DNA of 64,000 nt, taken from contig NZ_AMRK01000005.1 in NCBI RefSeq assembly GCF_000299875.1, positions 186,001-250,000 of the forward strand, in the 5' to 3' direction. Shown in pieces: positions 16,760 through 25,596 of this stretch; position 1 is the first letter of the stretch; each line of letters opens with the position of its first letter. This stretch comes from Celeribacter baekdonensis B30. GTDB lineage: Bacteria > Pseudomonadota > Alphaproteobacteria > Rhodobacterales > Rhodobacteraceae. Under the pieces are notes generated by a model. That model saw only the letters and a program-made list of their open reading frames with translations. It did no database searches and had not been told where the DNA came from. The translations under genes and the position numbers were made by a program.

Positions 16760-17698
16760 ATGTTTTCAGTCTTGGATTTCCGGGCATTTTCGTCTGGGCA
16801 AGATTCGGTCGGGTTTACGACAGCACTGGGGGAGGCCTGTCGCGACAGTGGCGTTTTTTTTCTCACACATCACGGCATTCCGCGCGGGCTTTTGACGGAT
16901 GTGGGCGAGGTGGCCGATACGTTTTTTGCCCTGCCAACGCGGGACAAAACCCCCCTCGACATCCGCCATTCCAACACCAATCGCGGCTGGGCGGGCTATG
17001 GTGTCGAAGTGATGGCGGACCGCCCGGATGTGCCTCTGTACAAAGAGAGTTTTAGCATCGGCTTGGATCTTCAACCCAACGATCCGCGTGTGCTGGCACA
17101 TGAGCCGTTTCGCGCCCCAAACGCGTGGCCCGCGATCGACATGTTTCGCGATGTGATGTTGGATTATTACAAGGAAATGCTGGCGCTGGGGCGGCTTTTG
17201 ATGCGCGCGGTCGAACGTGATCTCGATCTGCACGCCGATTTTTTCCAGCCGCATTTCACCGAACCGATGGCCACCCTGCGCCTGTCACATTACCCGGCCA
17301 ACCCGTGGGACATTGCCGCCACTGACACCGTGGACGGTCCGGCACAGCATGATTACGGCGCGTTGACGATGGTGCTGACCGATGGCTCCGCCGGGATTCA
17401 GGTTCAGGACAAAGCGGGCCAATGGGTCGATGTGCCGGACATGCCGGACAGTTTGTTGGTGTTGGTCGGGGATTGCCTGATGCGGTGGTCCAATGATCAA
17501 TATCGCTCGGCGCCGCATCGGATTTTACCGCCCGCCGCGCCGCGCCGTTTGGCGGCCTTTTACCTTGATCCCAATCCCGACAGCCTGATCACCCCGCTGC
17601 CCGGCACGGGTGCGGCGCATTACGCGCCCATTCGCGCCGCGGAGTATTTACGGGCGCGTTTGGACGAGATTTATCTTTCGGCGGCCGTGGCGCAGTAG
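16760..17698 (+). CDS. 2-oxoglutarate/Fe(II) oxygenase, isopenicillin N synthase-like
   Basis: A 312-residue enzyme with the N-terminal DIOX_N region (SGVFFLTHHGIPRGLL) and a C-terminal double-stranded beta-helix. The iron ligands are recognisable as the H and D of QHDYGALTMV and the distal H of SAPHRILPP. The 2-oxoglutarate-binding arginine is in RRLAAFYLDPN, where the usual R-x-S reads R-x-A. I chose ATG 16760 with GAGAGAGA upstream. It oxidises a small organic substrate; plant and bacterial relatives act on amino acids, hormones and flavonoids, and none can be singled out here. Its 228-base upstream gap holds no visible structure. Confidence 0.85.
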   Translation: MFSVLDFRAFSSGQDSVGFTTALGEACRDSGVFFLTHHGIPRGLLTDVGEVADTFFALPTRDKTPLDIRHSNTNRGWAGYGVEVMADRPDVPLYKESFSIGLDLQPNDPRVLAHEPFRAPNAWPAIDMFRDVMLDYYKEMLALGRLLMRAVERDLDLHADFFQPHFTEPMATLRLSHYPANPWDIAATDTVDGPAQHDYGALTMVLTDGSAGIQVQDKAGQWVDVPDMPDSLLVLVGDCLMRWSNDQYRSAPHRILPPAAPRRLAAFYLDPNPDSLITPLPGTGAAHYAPIRAAEYLRARLDEIYLSAAVAQ

Positions 17699-17751
17699 CG
17701 TTGGATTGAGACTGGCTGGACAGGGGCATGAGCGGCCAGTAAGGCTGCAGT

Positions 17752-17997
17752 ATGACCCATATTTTTGATCAAGACCTCGATGCCATCGACCTGTTGTGCC
17801 CGCTGCCCGTGCTCAAAGCCCGCAAGCGGCTTTTGGCGATGGCACCGGGCGAGATATTGCGCCTGCGGGCCTCTGATCCGGCGGCGGTGATCGACGTGCC
17901 GCATTTTTGCGCCGAGGCGGGGCATGAATTTGTGTCGATGTCCGACGAGGATGGCGTGCAGAGCTATCTGATTCGCCGCAGCAAAACCACGCTTTAA
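17752..17997 (+). CDS. TusA-family sulfurtransferase
   Basis: An 81-residue sulfur carrier of the TusA/SirA/YeeD fold. The active cysteine is in DLLCPLPVLKARKRL at about residue 15, in the C-P-x-P-x-x-x-x-K form that defines the family. It converges with and overlaps mobA by 4 bases. TusA proteins pass persulfide sulfur to tRNA thiolation or to molybdenum cofactor synthesis. The neighbouring mobA and nitrate reductase make the cofactor role attractive, but this is inferred from position only. Confidence 0.9.
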   Translation: MTHIFDQDLDAIDLLCPLPVLKARKRLLAMAPGEILRLRASDPAAVIDVPHFCAEAGHEFVSMSDEDGVQSYLIRRSKTTL

Positions 17998-18614
17998 GAG
18001 GTCAACATGGCTTCGGCGCGGGCGAGGTCTTCGCGCGTGTTGATGTTGAAAAACGGATCAAACGACGGGGATGTCTCAAACACCACCGGCACCACGCCTT
18101 TGCTCTCGGCAAACTGCCGCATCCGCCGTTGATCGTGCCGCAACGCCTCCCGAAGCTCATCGCGCAATGCCACCGGCCAAAGCGCGAAGGTCGGATGCCA
18201 AAACCGTCTGCCTTCTGCCTCGGTCACGGCCAGGCCAAAACCTACGGGCGAGGAACCCGCTTGCAGCCGTGTCACAAGGTCGGTTGGGAAAAACGGCGTG
18301 TCGGTGGCCACCGTCACAATCGCCTCAAAGCTCATGCGCGCGGCCCAGTCCAACCCGGCCAAAACCCCCGCCAAAGGCCCCTGCGACTCTATGCTGCCAT
18401 CGGAGAACACCGGATAGCCAAAGTCGGCAAAGCGGGTCAGGTCGCCATTGGCGCTGATCGCGAGTGTGGCGCATTGCGGCGAAAGCCGCGCGATCACCCG
18501 CTCGATCAAAGGTGCACCGCCAAGCCGCATCATGCCCTTGTCCTGCCCGCCCATTCGGGTCGCTTGCCCCCCCGCAAGGATCACCCCGGCGATCTGCGTT
18601 ATTCTTGGTGTCAC
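17994..18614 (-). CDS. mobA: Molybdenum cofactor guanylyltransferase MobA
   Basis: A 206-residue nucleotidyltransferase that joins GMP to molybdopterin to give the MGD cofactor. The signature AGVILAGGQATRMGGQDKGM is at residues 8-27 and VATDTPFFPTDL supplies the metal-binding aspartate. The start is GTG 18614 with AGAGGAAAG 8 bases upstream; longer forms add 18 unconvincing residues. It is the only leftward gene between tusA and the nas genes. NasA, 8 kb away, requires MGD, so mobA is functionally linked to the nitrate cluster. Confidence 0.92.
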   Translation of the reverse strand: MTPRITQIAGVILAGGQATRMGGQDKGMMRLGGAPLIERVIARLSPQCATLAISANGDLTRFADFGYPVFSDGSIESQGPLAGVLAGLDWAARMSFEAIVTVATDTPFFPTDLVTRLQAGSSPVGFGLAVTEAEGRRFWHPTFALWPVALRDELREALRHDQRRMRQFAESKGVVPVVFETSPSFDPFFNINTREDLARAEAMLTS

Positions 18615-18710
18615 TGCGTGCTTTCCTCTCTGGCGTTCCGTCTGTATGTCCAGATACCATCCAATCAAGGCTCGCGGACTGCAAGGGCCAGACAGATCAA
18701 GGGCTGGTTC

Positions 18711-19217
18711 ATGTTGGGATATGTGATGATGGCGGGGCGCGGCGAAACCGATGCGGTGTTATGCGCCTTGGCCGACCGGCTGATCTCCGAGGGCCGCCGT
18801 CTCGCGGGCGCGGTGCAAATCAATCGCGAGCGTCCCGGCGCAAGCAAATGCCATATGGAACTGAAGCTGCTGCCCTCGGGGGAGAGCCGATCCATCACGC
18901 AAGCCTTGGGTGAGATGTCGCAAGGCTGCCGTTTGGACGCCGAGGGGCTTGAACTGGCCGTGGCACAGGCGGAACGGGCCTTGGAGGCAGGGGCGGAGTT
19001 GGTTGTGATCAACAAATTCGGCAAACAGGAAGTGGCGGGCCGGGGCTTTCGCGCGCTGATCGCCGAGGCGCTGCATCGCGGTGTCCCGGTAATCCTTGGG
19101 GTCAATGAGAAAAACCTTCACGGCTTTGACGCCTTTGCTGGCGACATCGCCGAACCGCTTGCGCCCGATCTGACGGTGCTGTTGGAGTGGTGCCATGCAA
19201 AGTTGCATGTCGATTAA
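18711..19217 (+). CDS. DUF2478 family protein
   Basis: A 168-residue cytosolic protein that I assign to DUF2478, small P-loop-like proteins often found beside molybdenum genes. Recognisable pieces are LGYVMMAGRGETDAVLCALADRL, the cysteine pair context ASKCHMELKLL, and VVINKFGKQEVAGRGFRALI followed by GVPVILGVNEKNL. The start is ATG 18711. It diverges from mobA and points into nasT, 103 bases away. The activity is not known; the surroundings suggest a nucleotide-linked step in molybdenum handling or its control. Confidence 0.7.
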   Translation: MLGYVMMAGRGETDAVLCALADRLISEGRRLAGAVQINRERPGASKCHMELKLLPSGESRSITQALGEMSQGCRLDAEGLELAVAQAERALEAGAELVVINKFGKQEVAGRGFRALIAEALHRGVPVILGVNEKNLHGFDAFAGDIAEPLAPDLTVLLEWCHAKLHVD

Positions 19218-19320
19218 AAAATATGCGCATAAGCTTAATTTTTGACATATTGCCAAAGGGCACAGCGCGCGCCGCGCGGGAATCGTTTACTTTATAGGCC
19301 GATCGCCGCGATCTGAGGCC

Positions 19321-19905
19321 ATGAGTGCCCCCCTATCCATCATCGTCGTCGAAACCGACCGCACCCGCGCGCAGCTGATCGTGGACAGCCTGCGGCAAGC
19401 GGGTGACTTCGACATTTATATCATCGCCGAAGTCACTGGGCTGGCGCGCCAAATACAGGCGCGTAACCCGGACATCGTGCTGATCGACATCGAAAACCCG
19501 TCTCGTGACACGATGGAAGAGCTGACCTTGGCCTCCGGTCCTCTGGATCGCCCGGTGGCGATGTTTGTGGATCGTTCGGATGAGGGCCTGTCTGCCGCTG
19601 CGATCGAGGCGGGGGTCTCGGCCTATATTGTTGACGGATTACATTCAAACCGGGTCAAACCGATTTTGGATGCCGCCATCGCCCGGTTTCGGATGTTTCA
19701 GCGGATGCGCACGGAATTGGCTGAAACCAAAAAGGCGCTGGAAGAACGCAAGGTCATTGACCGCGCCAAGGGCATGTTGATGCGCGCGAAAGGCATCGGC
19801 GAAGACGAAGCCTATGCGCTTTTGCGCAAAACCGCGATGGACCAGGGGCGTCGCGTTGCCGATGTGGCGCAGGCTTTGGTCACGGCGGCGGGGCTTTTGG
19901 CATGA
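19321..19905 (+). CDS. nasT: Nitrate-responsive antiterminator NasT (ANTAR response regulator)
   Basis: A 194-residue RNA-binding antiterminator. Its N-terminal pseudo-receiver begins PLSIIVVETDRTRAQLIVDS. The C-terminal ANTAR domain runs from about residue 135 (ERKVIDRAKGMLMRAKGIGE, then DEAYALLRKTAMDQGRRVAD). By family, NasT binds a two-hairpin leader RNA and prevents a terminator from forming when nitrate is present. A matching hairpin-plus-terminator region lies at 21.18-21.29 kb, just ahead of nrtA. The stop overlaps the start of nasS as ATGA. Confidence 0.94.
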   Translation: MSAPLSIIVVETDRTRAQLIVDSLRQAGDFDIYIIAEVTGLARQIQARNPDIVLIDIENPSRDTMEELTLASGPLDRPVAMFVDRSDEGLSAAAIEAGVSAYIVDGLHSNRVKPILDAAIARFRMFQRMRTELAETKKALEERKVIDRAKGMLMRAKGIGEDEAYALLRKTAMDQGRRVADVAQALVTAAGLLA

Positions 19906-21077
19906 GGGCGGTGACGGTTTCGGTCGGGTTCATACCGCTCGTCGATGCAGCCCCTTTGATTGTGGCACAGGAAATGGGATTTGCCGCCGAGGAGGGCATC
20001 AACCTTGCCCTCAAACCTGCGCCCTCCTGGTCCTCGCTGCGCGATATGTTGTCTTTTGGTCAGGTCGAGGCGGCACATATGCTGTCGCCGCTTCCAGTCG
20101 CCACGGCGTTGGGTCTGGGCGGGGCGGGGGCGAAACTGTCGGCCGTCTCAGTGCTGTCGGTGAATGGCAACGTGATCGGCGTGTCCAATGCTTTGGCTGC
20201 GCGGCTGCACGATCAGGGCCATGATTTCGGCTTTAACGATGCCTATAAGGCGGGCACCGCCTTGATCGCGGCCGCCAAGGGGCGGTTGCGGATCGGTGTG
20301 CCATTTCCGTTTTCGATGCATGCCGAGCTTTTATATTACTGGCTCTCGGCGCTGGGCCTTCCTGCGCCGCAATCGGTCGATATCCACACCGTGCCGCCGC
20401 CTTTGATGGCCGATGCGATGGAGGCAGGCGACATTGACGCGTTTTGCGTCGGCGAACCTTGGGGGTCGCAGGCGGTGGACAATGGCGTGGGGCAGCTTTT
20501 GTTGCCTGGATCGGCAATCTGGTCCTGTGCGCCCGAAAAGGTCTTGGCGGTGCGCTCAGACTGGGCCGAACAGGAAAGCGCCTTGATGGGTCGGTTGATC
20601 CGGGCCGTGTGGCGCGCGGGGCGTTGGTTGGGCGAACCGGACAGCCGGATGTTGACCTCCGAACTTTTGAGCCGCCCCGAATACCTTGATCTGCCCTCGG
20701 ACATGCTGGAGCGCGCCTTGACGGGGCGTTTGGTGATCGGACCTGCGGGCGAAGAGCGTCATGTCGACGGGTTTGTCGAATTCTTCAAAGGGGCTGCGAC
20801 TTTCCCATGGCGGTCGCAGGCCGAATGGATCGGAATGCAGTTGGCCACCCGGATGGGGTTGGATCAGGTGATGGCGCGCAGCGTGGCCGCCGGAGTGTTT
20901 CGTTCCGATCTTCACCGTCAGGCGCTTGTGGGAACCACCGCGGATTTGCCGGGTGCCTCCTCGAAAGTCGAGGGCGGATTGGATGCACCCATGGCGGTGG
21001 CTTCTGAGGCGGGGCACTTGATCCTTGGTCAAAATCGGTTCTTTGATGGGCGTGTTTTTGATCCAAAGGGGGATTGA
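19902..21077 (+). CDS. nasS: Nitrate sensor NasS (cytosolic NrtA-like protein)
   Basis: A 391-residue relative of the nitrate-binding protein NrtA without any signal peptide; it opens MRAVTVSVGFIPLVDAAPLI directly with the mature fold. Shared NrtA features are SFGQVEAAHMLSPLPVATAL, SMHAELLYYWLSALG and FCVGEPWGSQAV. By family, NasS holds NasT inactive and releases it when nitrate or nitrite binds. The gene starts inside the nasT stop codon, so the two are translated together. The C-terminal 40 residues are low-complexity compared with the rest. Confidence 0.92.
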   Translation: MRAVTVSVGFIPLVDAAPLIVAQEMGFAAEEGINLALKPAPSWSSLRDMLSFGQVEAAHMLSPLPVATALGLGGAGAKLSAVSVLSVNGNVIGVSNALAARLHDQGHDFGFNDAYKAGTALIAAAKGRLRIGVPFPFSMHAELLYYWLSALGLPAPQSVDIHTVPPPLMADAMEAGDIDAFCVGEPWGSQAVDNGVGQLLLPGSAIWSCAPEKVLAVRSDWAEQESALMGRLIRAVWRAGRWLGEPDSRMLTSELLSRPEYLDLPSDMLERALTGRLVIGPAGEERHVDGFVEFFKGAATFPWRSQAEWIGMQLATRMGLDQVMARSVAAGVFRSDLHRQALVGTTADLPGASSKVEGGLDAPMAVASEAGHLILGQNRFFDGRVFDPKGD

Positions 21078-21176
21078 TGCGCAAATAATGGGCAAAACTG
21101 TGCGTTTGCAGCATTTTTTGGTCCGCACGACCCGACGCCTTTTGCATGTGCAGCGCGATTCCACGCATAGATAAGA

Positions 21177-21229
21177 CATCGAAGGCAACGATGCCGCGAT
21201 ACGAGATTTCCATCCCGATGATCGGGATG
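21177..21229 (+). promoter_or_regulatory. Two-hairpin leader RNA, candidate NasT target
   Basis: Hairpin one has stem CATCG/CGATG (21177-21181 with 21189-21193) and a 7-base loop AAGGCAA, which has the A-first, G-fourth pattern described for ANTAR targets. Hairpin two has stem CATCCCG/CGGGATG (21211-21217 with 21223-21229). They lie 8 bases and more upstream of a strong terminator and 110-160 bases upstream of nrtA, the arrangement expected for NasT antitermination. The loops are not both exact hexamers, so the fit is good but not perfect. Confidence 0.65.
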
Positions 21230-21236
21230 ACTGAGC

Positions 21237-21293
21237 AAAGCCGCTCGACAACCGCCCCCTCCTCCCGGGCGATTTGTCGGCGGCTTTTTTTTA
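21237..21293 (+). terminator. Rho-independent terminator (attenuator) in the nrtA leader
   Basis: AAAGCCGC (21237-21244) pairs with GCGGCTTT (21280-21287) and, inside it, CGACAA (21246-21251) pairs with TTGTCG (21274-21279). A run of eight T follows. The position, between a regulatory pair and the structural genes it controls, marks it as a regulated attenuator of the nitrate operon. Confidence 0.85.
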
Positions 21294-21337
21294 TTTTTCG
21301 CCTCCAACAGGGCATGCACTGACTAAGGGACACACAG

Positions 21338-22705
21338 ATGAAACACCTTCTTCTCGGCCTCGCGGCCACCACGGCGCTCGCCACTCCTGGCTGGGCTGAG
21401 ATGCTTGATCTCGAAAAAGATCAACTGACCTTTGGTTTTATCAAGCTGACCGATATGGCGCCTTTGGCCGTGGCCTATGAACAGGGTTTTTTCGATGACG
21501 AAGGCCTGTTTGTGACGCTGGAAGCCCAAGCCAACTGGAAAGTGCTTCTGGACGGCGTGATCGACGGCACCCTGGACGGCGCGCATATGTTGGCCGGGCA
21601 ACCCTTGGCCGCGACCATCGGCTATGGCACCGAAGCGCATATCATCACGCCGTTTTCGATGGATTTGAACGGCAACGGCATCACCGTGTCGAACGAGGTG
21701 TGGGATGAGATGAAGCCGAACATCCCATTGGATGCGGAGGGCAAGGTGCAGCACCCGATTTCCGCCTCGGCTCTGGCTCCGGTGGTTGAAAGATTCCGTT
21801 CCGAAGGCAAGCCCTTTAACATGGGCATGGTCTTTCCGGTCTCCACGCACAACTACGAGCTGCGCTACTGGTTGGCAGCGGGCGGGTTGCATCCGGGGTT
21901 CTATTCCACCGACAACATCACCGGCCAGATCGGCGCGGATGTGTTTCTCTCCGTCACGCCGCCGCCGCAGATGCCGGCCACGTTGGAAGCGGGCACCATC
22001 AACGGCTATTGCGTCGGTGAACCGTGGAACCAACAGGCCGTGTTCAAAGGCATCGGCGTGCCGGTTGTGACCGATTACGAACTGTGGAAAAACAACCCGG
22101 AAAAGGTGTTTGGCATCACCGCTGAGTTTGCCGAGGAGAACCCGAACACCACCAAAGCGGTTGTCAAAGCGTTGATCCGCGCCGCGATGTGGCTGGACGA
22201 AAACGACAACGCCAATCGCGCAGAGGCCGTCAAAATCCTGTCGCGCCCGGATTACGTCGGGGCCGACGAAGAGGTGATTGCCGCGTCGATGACCGGGACT
22301 TTTGAATATGAAAAGGGCGACAAACGCTCGGTTCCCGATTTCAACGTGTTCTTCCGCTACAACGCCACATATCCGTTCTACTCGGACGCAGTGTGGTATC
22401 TGACCCAGATGCGCCGTTGGGGGCAAATCTCTGAGGCCAAGCCGGACAGCTGGTACGACGAGGTCGCCAAATCCGTTTACAAGCCGGAGATTTATTTGGA
22501 GGCTGCAAAACTGTTGGTCGAAGAGGGTCTGGCCGATGAGGCCGACTTCCCGTGGGACAGCGATGGCTACAAGACCCCGACCCCGGCCGAAGATGTCATC
22601 GACGGCATCGGCTATGACGGCCGCGCGCCCAACGCCTATCTCGACAGCCTGCCGATCGGCCTGAAAGGCGAGCAGATCGTCATTGGCACCGAAGTCAAAG
22701 GCTAA
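21338..22705 (+). CDS. nrtA: Nitrate ABC transporter substrate-binding protein NrtA
   Basis: A 455-residue periplasmic nitrate-binding protein. The signal peptide [20 protein letters not shown] is cleaved before [20 protein letters not shown]. There is no lipobox, so it is soluble rather than lipid-anchored as in cyanobacteria. Segments shared with NrtA are [33 protein letters not shown] and [13 protein letters not shown]. The start ATG 21338 follows AAGGGA. It is the first structural gene after the NasT-controlled leader. Confidence 0.93.
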   Translation: MKHLLLGLAATTALATPGWAEMLDLEKDQLTFGFIKLTDMAPLAVAYEQGFFDDEGLFVTLEAQANWKVLLDGVIDGTLDGAHMLAGQPLAATIGYGTEAHIITPFSMDLNGNGITVSNEVWDEMKPNIPLDAEGKVQHPISASALAPVVERFRSEGKPFNMGMVFPVSTHNYELRYWLAAGGLHPGFYSTDNITGQIGADVFLSVTPPPQMPATLEAGTINGYCVGEPWNQQAVFKGIGVPVVTDYELWKNNPEKVFGITAEFAEENPNTTKAVVKALIRAAMWLDENDNANRAEAVKILSRPDYVGADEEVIAASMTGTFEYEKGDKRSVPDFNVFFRYNATYPFYSDAVWYLTQMRRWGQISEAKPDSWYDEVAKSVYKPEIYLEAAKLLVEEGLADEADFPWDSDGYKTPTPAEDVIDGIGYDGRAPNAYLDSLPIGLKGEQIVIGTEVKG

Positions 22706-22779
22706 CCCATACCTCCCCTGGGGCGCGCTTTCGGGTGCGCCCATTTTTCCGCCCCTGATTTTCCCGCGAGGACCCTGCA

Positions 22780-23862
22780 ATGACCGCCATAGATCCGCAC
22801 GCTCTGGACACACAGGCCAAAGCGGCCCGCCGTGCGAAACTGTTCACCCGCATCAACAAAGCCGACACTTGGTTTCAGGTCTTGGGTCTGAGTTGGATGA
22901 CCCCGATTTTGAAAGCCATCGCGGGCGACAACCCCAAGGCACAGGTCAAAGAGATCTGGAAACTCTTGGGGGTGCCGGTTTTGGCGATCCTGTGTTTCTT
23001 GATGCTCTGGGGCACATTGGCCCCGAAAGTGCAAACCTCATTGGGCGCAATCCCCGGCCCCTCGGCCGTTTGGGAAGAGGCCGTGAACCTACATTATGAC
23101 GCGATGGCCAAGGCCGAAAAGAAGGCCGCGTTTGAAGAGCGCGTGGACAAACGCAACGCGCGGTTGATCGAACAGGGCAAAGCCGACGAGGTCAAAGACA
23201 TCGCCTACACCGGCTCGCCGTCCTATTACACGCAAATCTGGACCTCGATCAAAACCGTGTTTTTCGGCTTTCTGATCGGCTCGGCCATTGCCATTCCTTT
23301 GGGGATTTTCGCGGGTCTGTCGCCCTATGCCAACGCCGCAATCAACCCTTTGGTGCAGATTTTCAAACCGGTGTCGCCGCTCGCATGGTTGCCGATTGTG
23401 ACGATGATCGTCTCCGCGCTTTACACCAACAATGACGGGATGTTCGCGAAATCCTTCCTTGTCTCCGCCATCACCGTGACGCTGTGTTCGCTCTGGCCGA
23501 CGCTGATCAACACATCGCTGGGGGTCGCCTCCATCGACAAGGACCTGATCTCGGTCTCCAGAGTGCTCAAAATGAACACCTATTCGAAAGTCACCAAATT
23601 GGTGCTGCCCTCGGCTTTGCCGTTGATCTTTACCGGGCTGCGTCTCTCGCTCGGTGTGGGTTGGATGGTGTTGATCGCCGCTGAAATGCTGGCGCAGAAC
23701 CCCGGCCTTGGCAAATTCGTCTGGGATGAGTTCCAAAACGGCTCCTCGCAATCTCTCGCCAAAATCATCGTCGCGGTGCTGACCATCGGCATCATCGGCT
23801 TTCTGTTGGATCGGGTGATGTTCGCGCTGCAATCCCTTTTCACCTTCTCCAACAACCGGTGA
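22780..23862 (+). CDS. nrtB: Nitrate ABC transporter permease NrtB
   Basis: A 360-residue inner-membrane permease. After a long N-terminal cytoplasmic region and one membrane segment, it has a hydrophilic insertion of about 60 residues rich in K and E (residues 105-150) and then the conserved permease core with FAGLSPYANAAINPLVQIFK and the EAA-like AEMLAQNPGLGKFVWDEFQ. It lies 74 bases after nrtA and overlaps or abuts the ATPase gene. It moves nitrate across the membrane with the fused ATPase. Confidence 0.92.
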   Translation: MTAIDPHALDTQAKAARRAKLFTRINKADTWFQVLGLSWMTPILKAIAGDNPKAQVKEIWKLLGVPVLAILCFLMLWGTLAPKVQTSLGAIPGPSAVWEEAVNLHYDAMAKAEKKAAFEERVDKRNARLIEQGKADEVKDIAYTGSPSYYTQIWTSIKTVFFGFLIGSAIAIPLGIFAGLSPYANAAINPLVQIFKPVSPLAWLPIVTMIVSALYTNNDGMFAKSFLVSAITVTLCSLWPTLINTSLGVASIDKDLISVSRVLKMNTYSKVTKLVLPSALPLIFTGLRLSLGVGWMVLIAAEMLAQNPGLGKFVWDEFQNGSSQSLAKIIVAVLTIGIIGFLLDRVMFALQSLFTFSNNR

Positions 23863-23867
23863 CCGAC

Positions 23868-25550
23868 ATGAGCATTCTCACATTCGACAATGTCTCCAAA
23901 GGCTTCGGTCAGGGTCTCACGCGCTCCGAGGTGTTGAAACATATCAACCTCGACGTGAAAGAGGGCGAGTTCCTTGTGCTCTTGGGCTTTTCCGGGTCGG
24001 GCAAGACCACGCTGATCAATCTGATGGCCGGGCTTGAAACGCCGTCTGAGGGGACCGTGTCGTTTAAGGGCAAGCCGATCACCGGGCCGGGGCCTGAGCG
24101 TGGCTTGATCTTTCAAAGCTATTCTTTGATGCCTTGGCTGACGGTCAGCGGCAATGTGCGCTTGGCGGTGGATACGATCTTTCCGGGTCTGTCCAATGCC
24201 GAGAAAGAGGCCAAGGTCGATCACTATGTCGGCATGGTTGGCCTGTCGCATGCCGCCGCGCGCCGCCCCGCTGAATTGTCGGGTGGGATGCGCCAGCGCG
24301 TCAACGTTGCCCGCGCCTTGGCGATGAACCCTGAGGTTCTGTTGCTCGATGAGCCGCTGTCGGCGCTTGACGCCCTGACCCGCGCCAATCTGGCCGATGA
24401 GATCGAACATATCTGGGAGGCGGATCAAAAGACCTGTGTCCTGATCACCAATGATGTCGACGAGGCCATTCTTTTGGCCGACCGGATCATTGCGCTCAAT
24501 CCCGATGGGACGCTGGGCCAAGAGTTCACGGTCACCATTCCGCGCCCGCGCGACCGGATTGCGATGAATACGGATGATGGGTTTAAAATGCTGCGCGCGC
24601 GAGTGACCAAATATCTGATGGATGTCGGGATCGAAAGCAAAGCCGAGGGCACCAAGGTTCTGCCCAATGTCATGCCGATCCATTCGGTACCCGCCGCCGT
24701 CGCCAAGGCACAAGAAGGCATGATCGAAGACCGCTTCCTCGATTTCTCGCAAATCCATAAAATCTATCCCACCCCCAAAGGTCCGCTGACCGTGGTTGAA
24801 AATTTCGACCTGAAAGTGAACCGGGGTGAGTTCATTTCGATCATCGGCCATTCGGGATGCGGCAAGTCCACGGTCCTGACCATGGCGGCAGGGCTCAATG
24901 ACATCTCCAAAGGCGTGATCAAACTCGACGGTTATGAAGTGCGCGGGGCGGACCCGGAACGCGCCGTGGTGTTTCAGTCGCCGAACCTGTTCCCCTGGCT
25001 CACCGCCAAGGAAAACGTGGCGATTGGGGTGGACAAGGTCTATCCGAAAGCCTCGCAGGCCGAGCGTCAGGACGTGATCGAATATTACCTCGAACGGGTC
25101 GGTCTGGCCGATGCGATGGACAAAGAGGCCGCGTCGATGTCGAATGGCATGAAACAACGCGTCGGCATCGCCCGCGCTTTTGCCCTGTCGCCGAAACTGC
25201 TGTTGTTGGATGAACCGTTCGGCATGCTCGATAGCCTCACGCGCTGGGAGCTGCAGGAGGTGTTGATGGAGGTCTGGGAGCGCACCAAAGTCACCGCGAT
25301 CTGTGTCACCCATGACGTCGATGAGGCGATTTTGCTTTCGGACCGGGTGGTGATGATGACCAACGGCCCACAGGCGACCATCGGCAAAATCACCGACGTC
25401 AAACTGCCCCGCCCGCGCACCCGCAAGGCGCTGTTGGAACACCCGGATTATTACCACTACCGCCAAGAGGTGCTCGATTTCTTGGAGGAGTACGAACATG
25501 GCGCCAAGCCCAAATCCATTCCGACCCCAAAAGCCGTTGCGGCGGAGTGA
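23868..25550 (+). CDS. Nitrate ABC transporter ATPase with two fused ATP-binding domains (NrtD/NrtC-like)
   Basis: A 560-residue protein made of two complete ABC ATPase domains. The first has GFSGSGKTT, LSGGMRQRVNVARALA and VLLLDEPLSALD. The second, from about residue 290, has GHSGCGKST, MSNGMKQRVGIARAFA and LLLLDEPFGMLD, so the signature serine-glycine pair of domain two reads S-N-G. Cyanobacterial NrtC has one ATPase plus an NrtA-like domain; here that regulatory domain is absent and both ATPases are on one chain. ATG 23868 is chosen; GTG 23859, overlapping the nrtB stop, is also possible. Confidence 0.9.
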   Translation: MSILTFDNVSKGFGQGLTRSEVLKHINLDVKEGEFLVLLGFSGSGKTTLINLMAGLETPSEGTVSFKGKPITGPGPERGLIFQSYSLMPWLTVSGNVRLAVDTIFPGLSNAEKEAKVDHYVGMVGLSHAAARRPAELSGGMRQRVNVARALAMNPEVLLLDEPLSALDALTRANLADEIEHIWEADQKTCVLITNDVDEAILLADRIIALNPDGTLGQEFTVTIPRPRDRIAMNTDDGFKMLRARVTKYLMDVGIESKAEGTKVLPNVMPIHSVPAAVAKAQEGMIEDRFLDFSQIHKIYPTPKGPLTVVENFDLKVNRGEFISIIGHSGCGKSTVLTMAAGLNDISKGVIKLDGYEVRGADPERAVVFQSPNLFPWLTAKENVAIGVDKVYPKASQAERQDVIEYYLERVGLADAMDKEAASMSNGMKQRVGIARAFALSPKLLLLDEPFGMLDSLTRWELQEVLMEVWERTKVTAICVTHDVDEAILLSDRVVMMTNGPQATIGKITDVKLPRPRTRKALLEHPDYYHYRQEVLDFLEEYEHGAKPKSIPTPKAVAAE

Positions 25551-25596
25551 TCTCGATGGATGATCCGAGCATTTTTTTCGTCGGGGGGGCCCTCTG

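Noticed and set aside
21323-22813. 496-codon open frame opposite nrtA
   Set aside because: Entirely antisense to a well supported gene; no recognisable domain.
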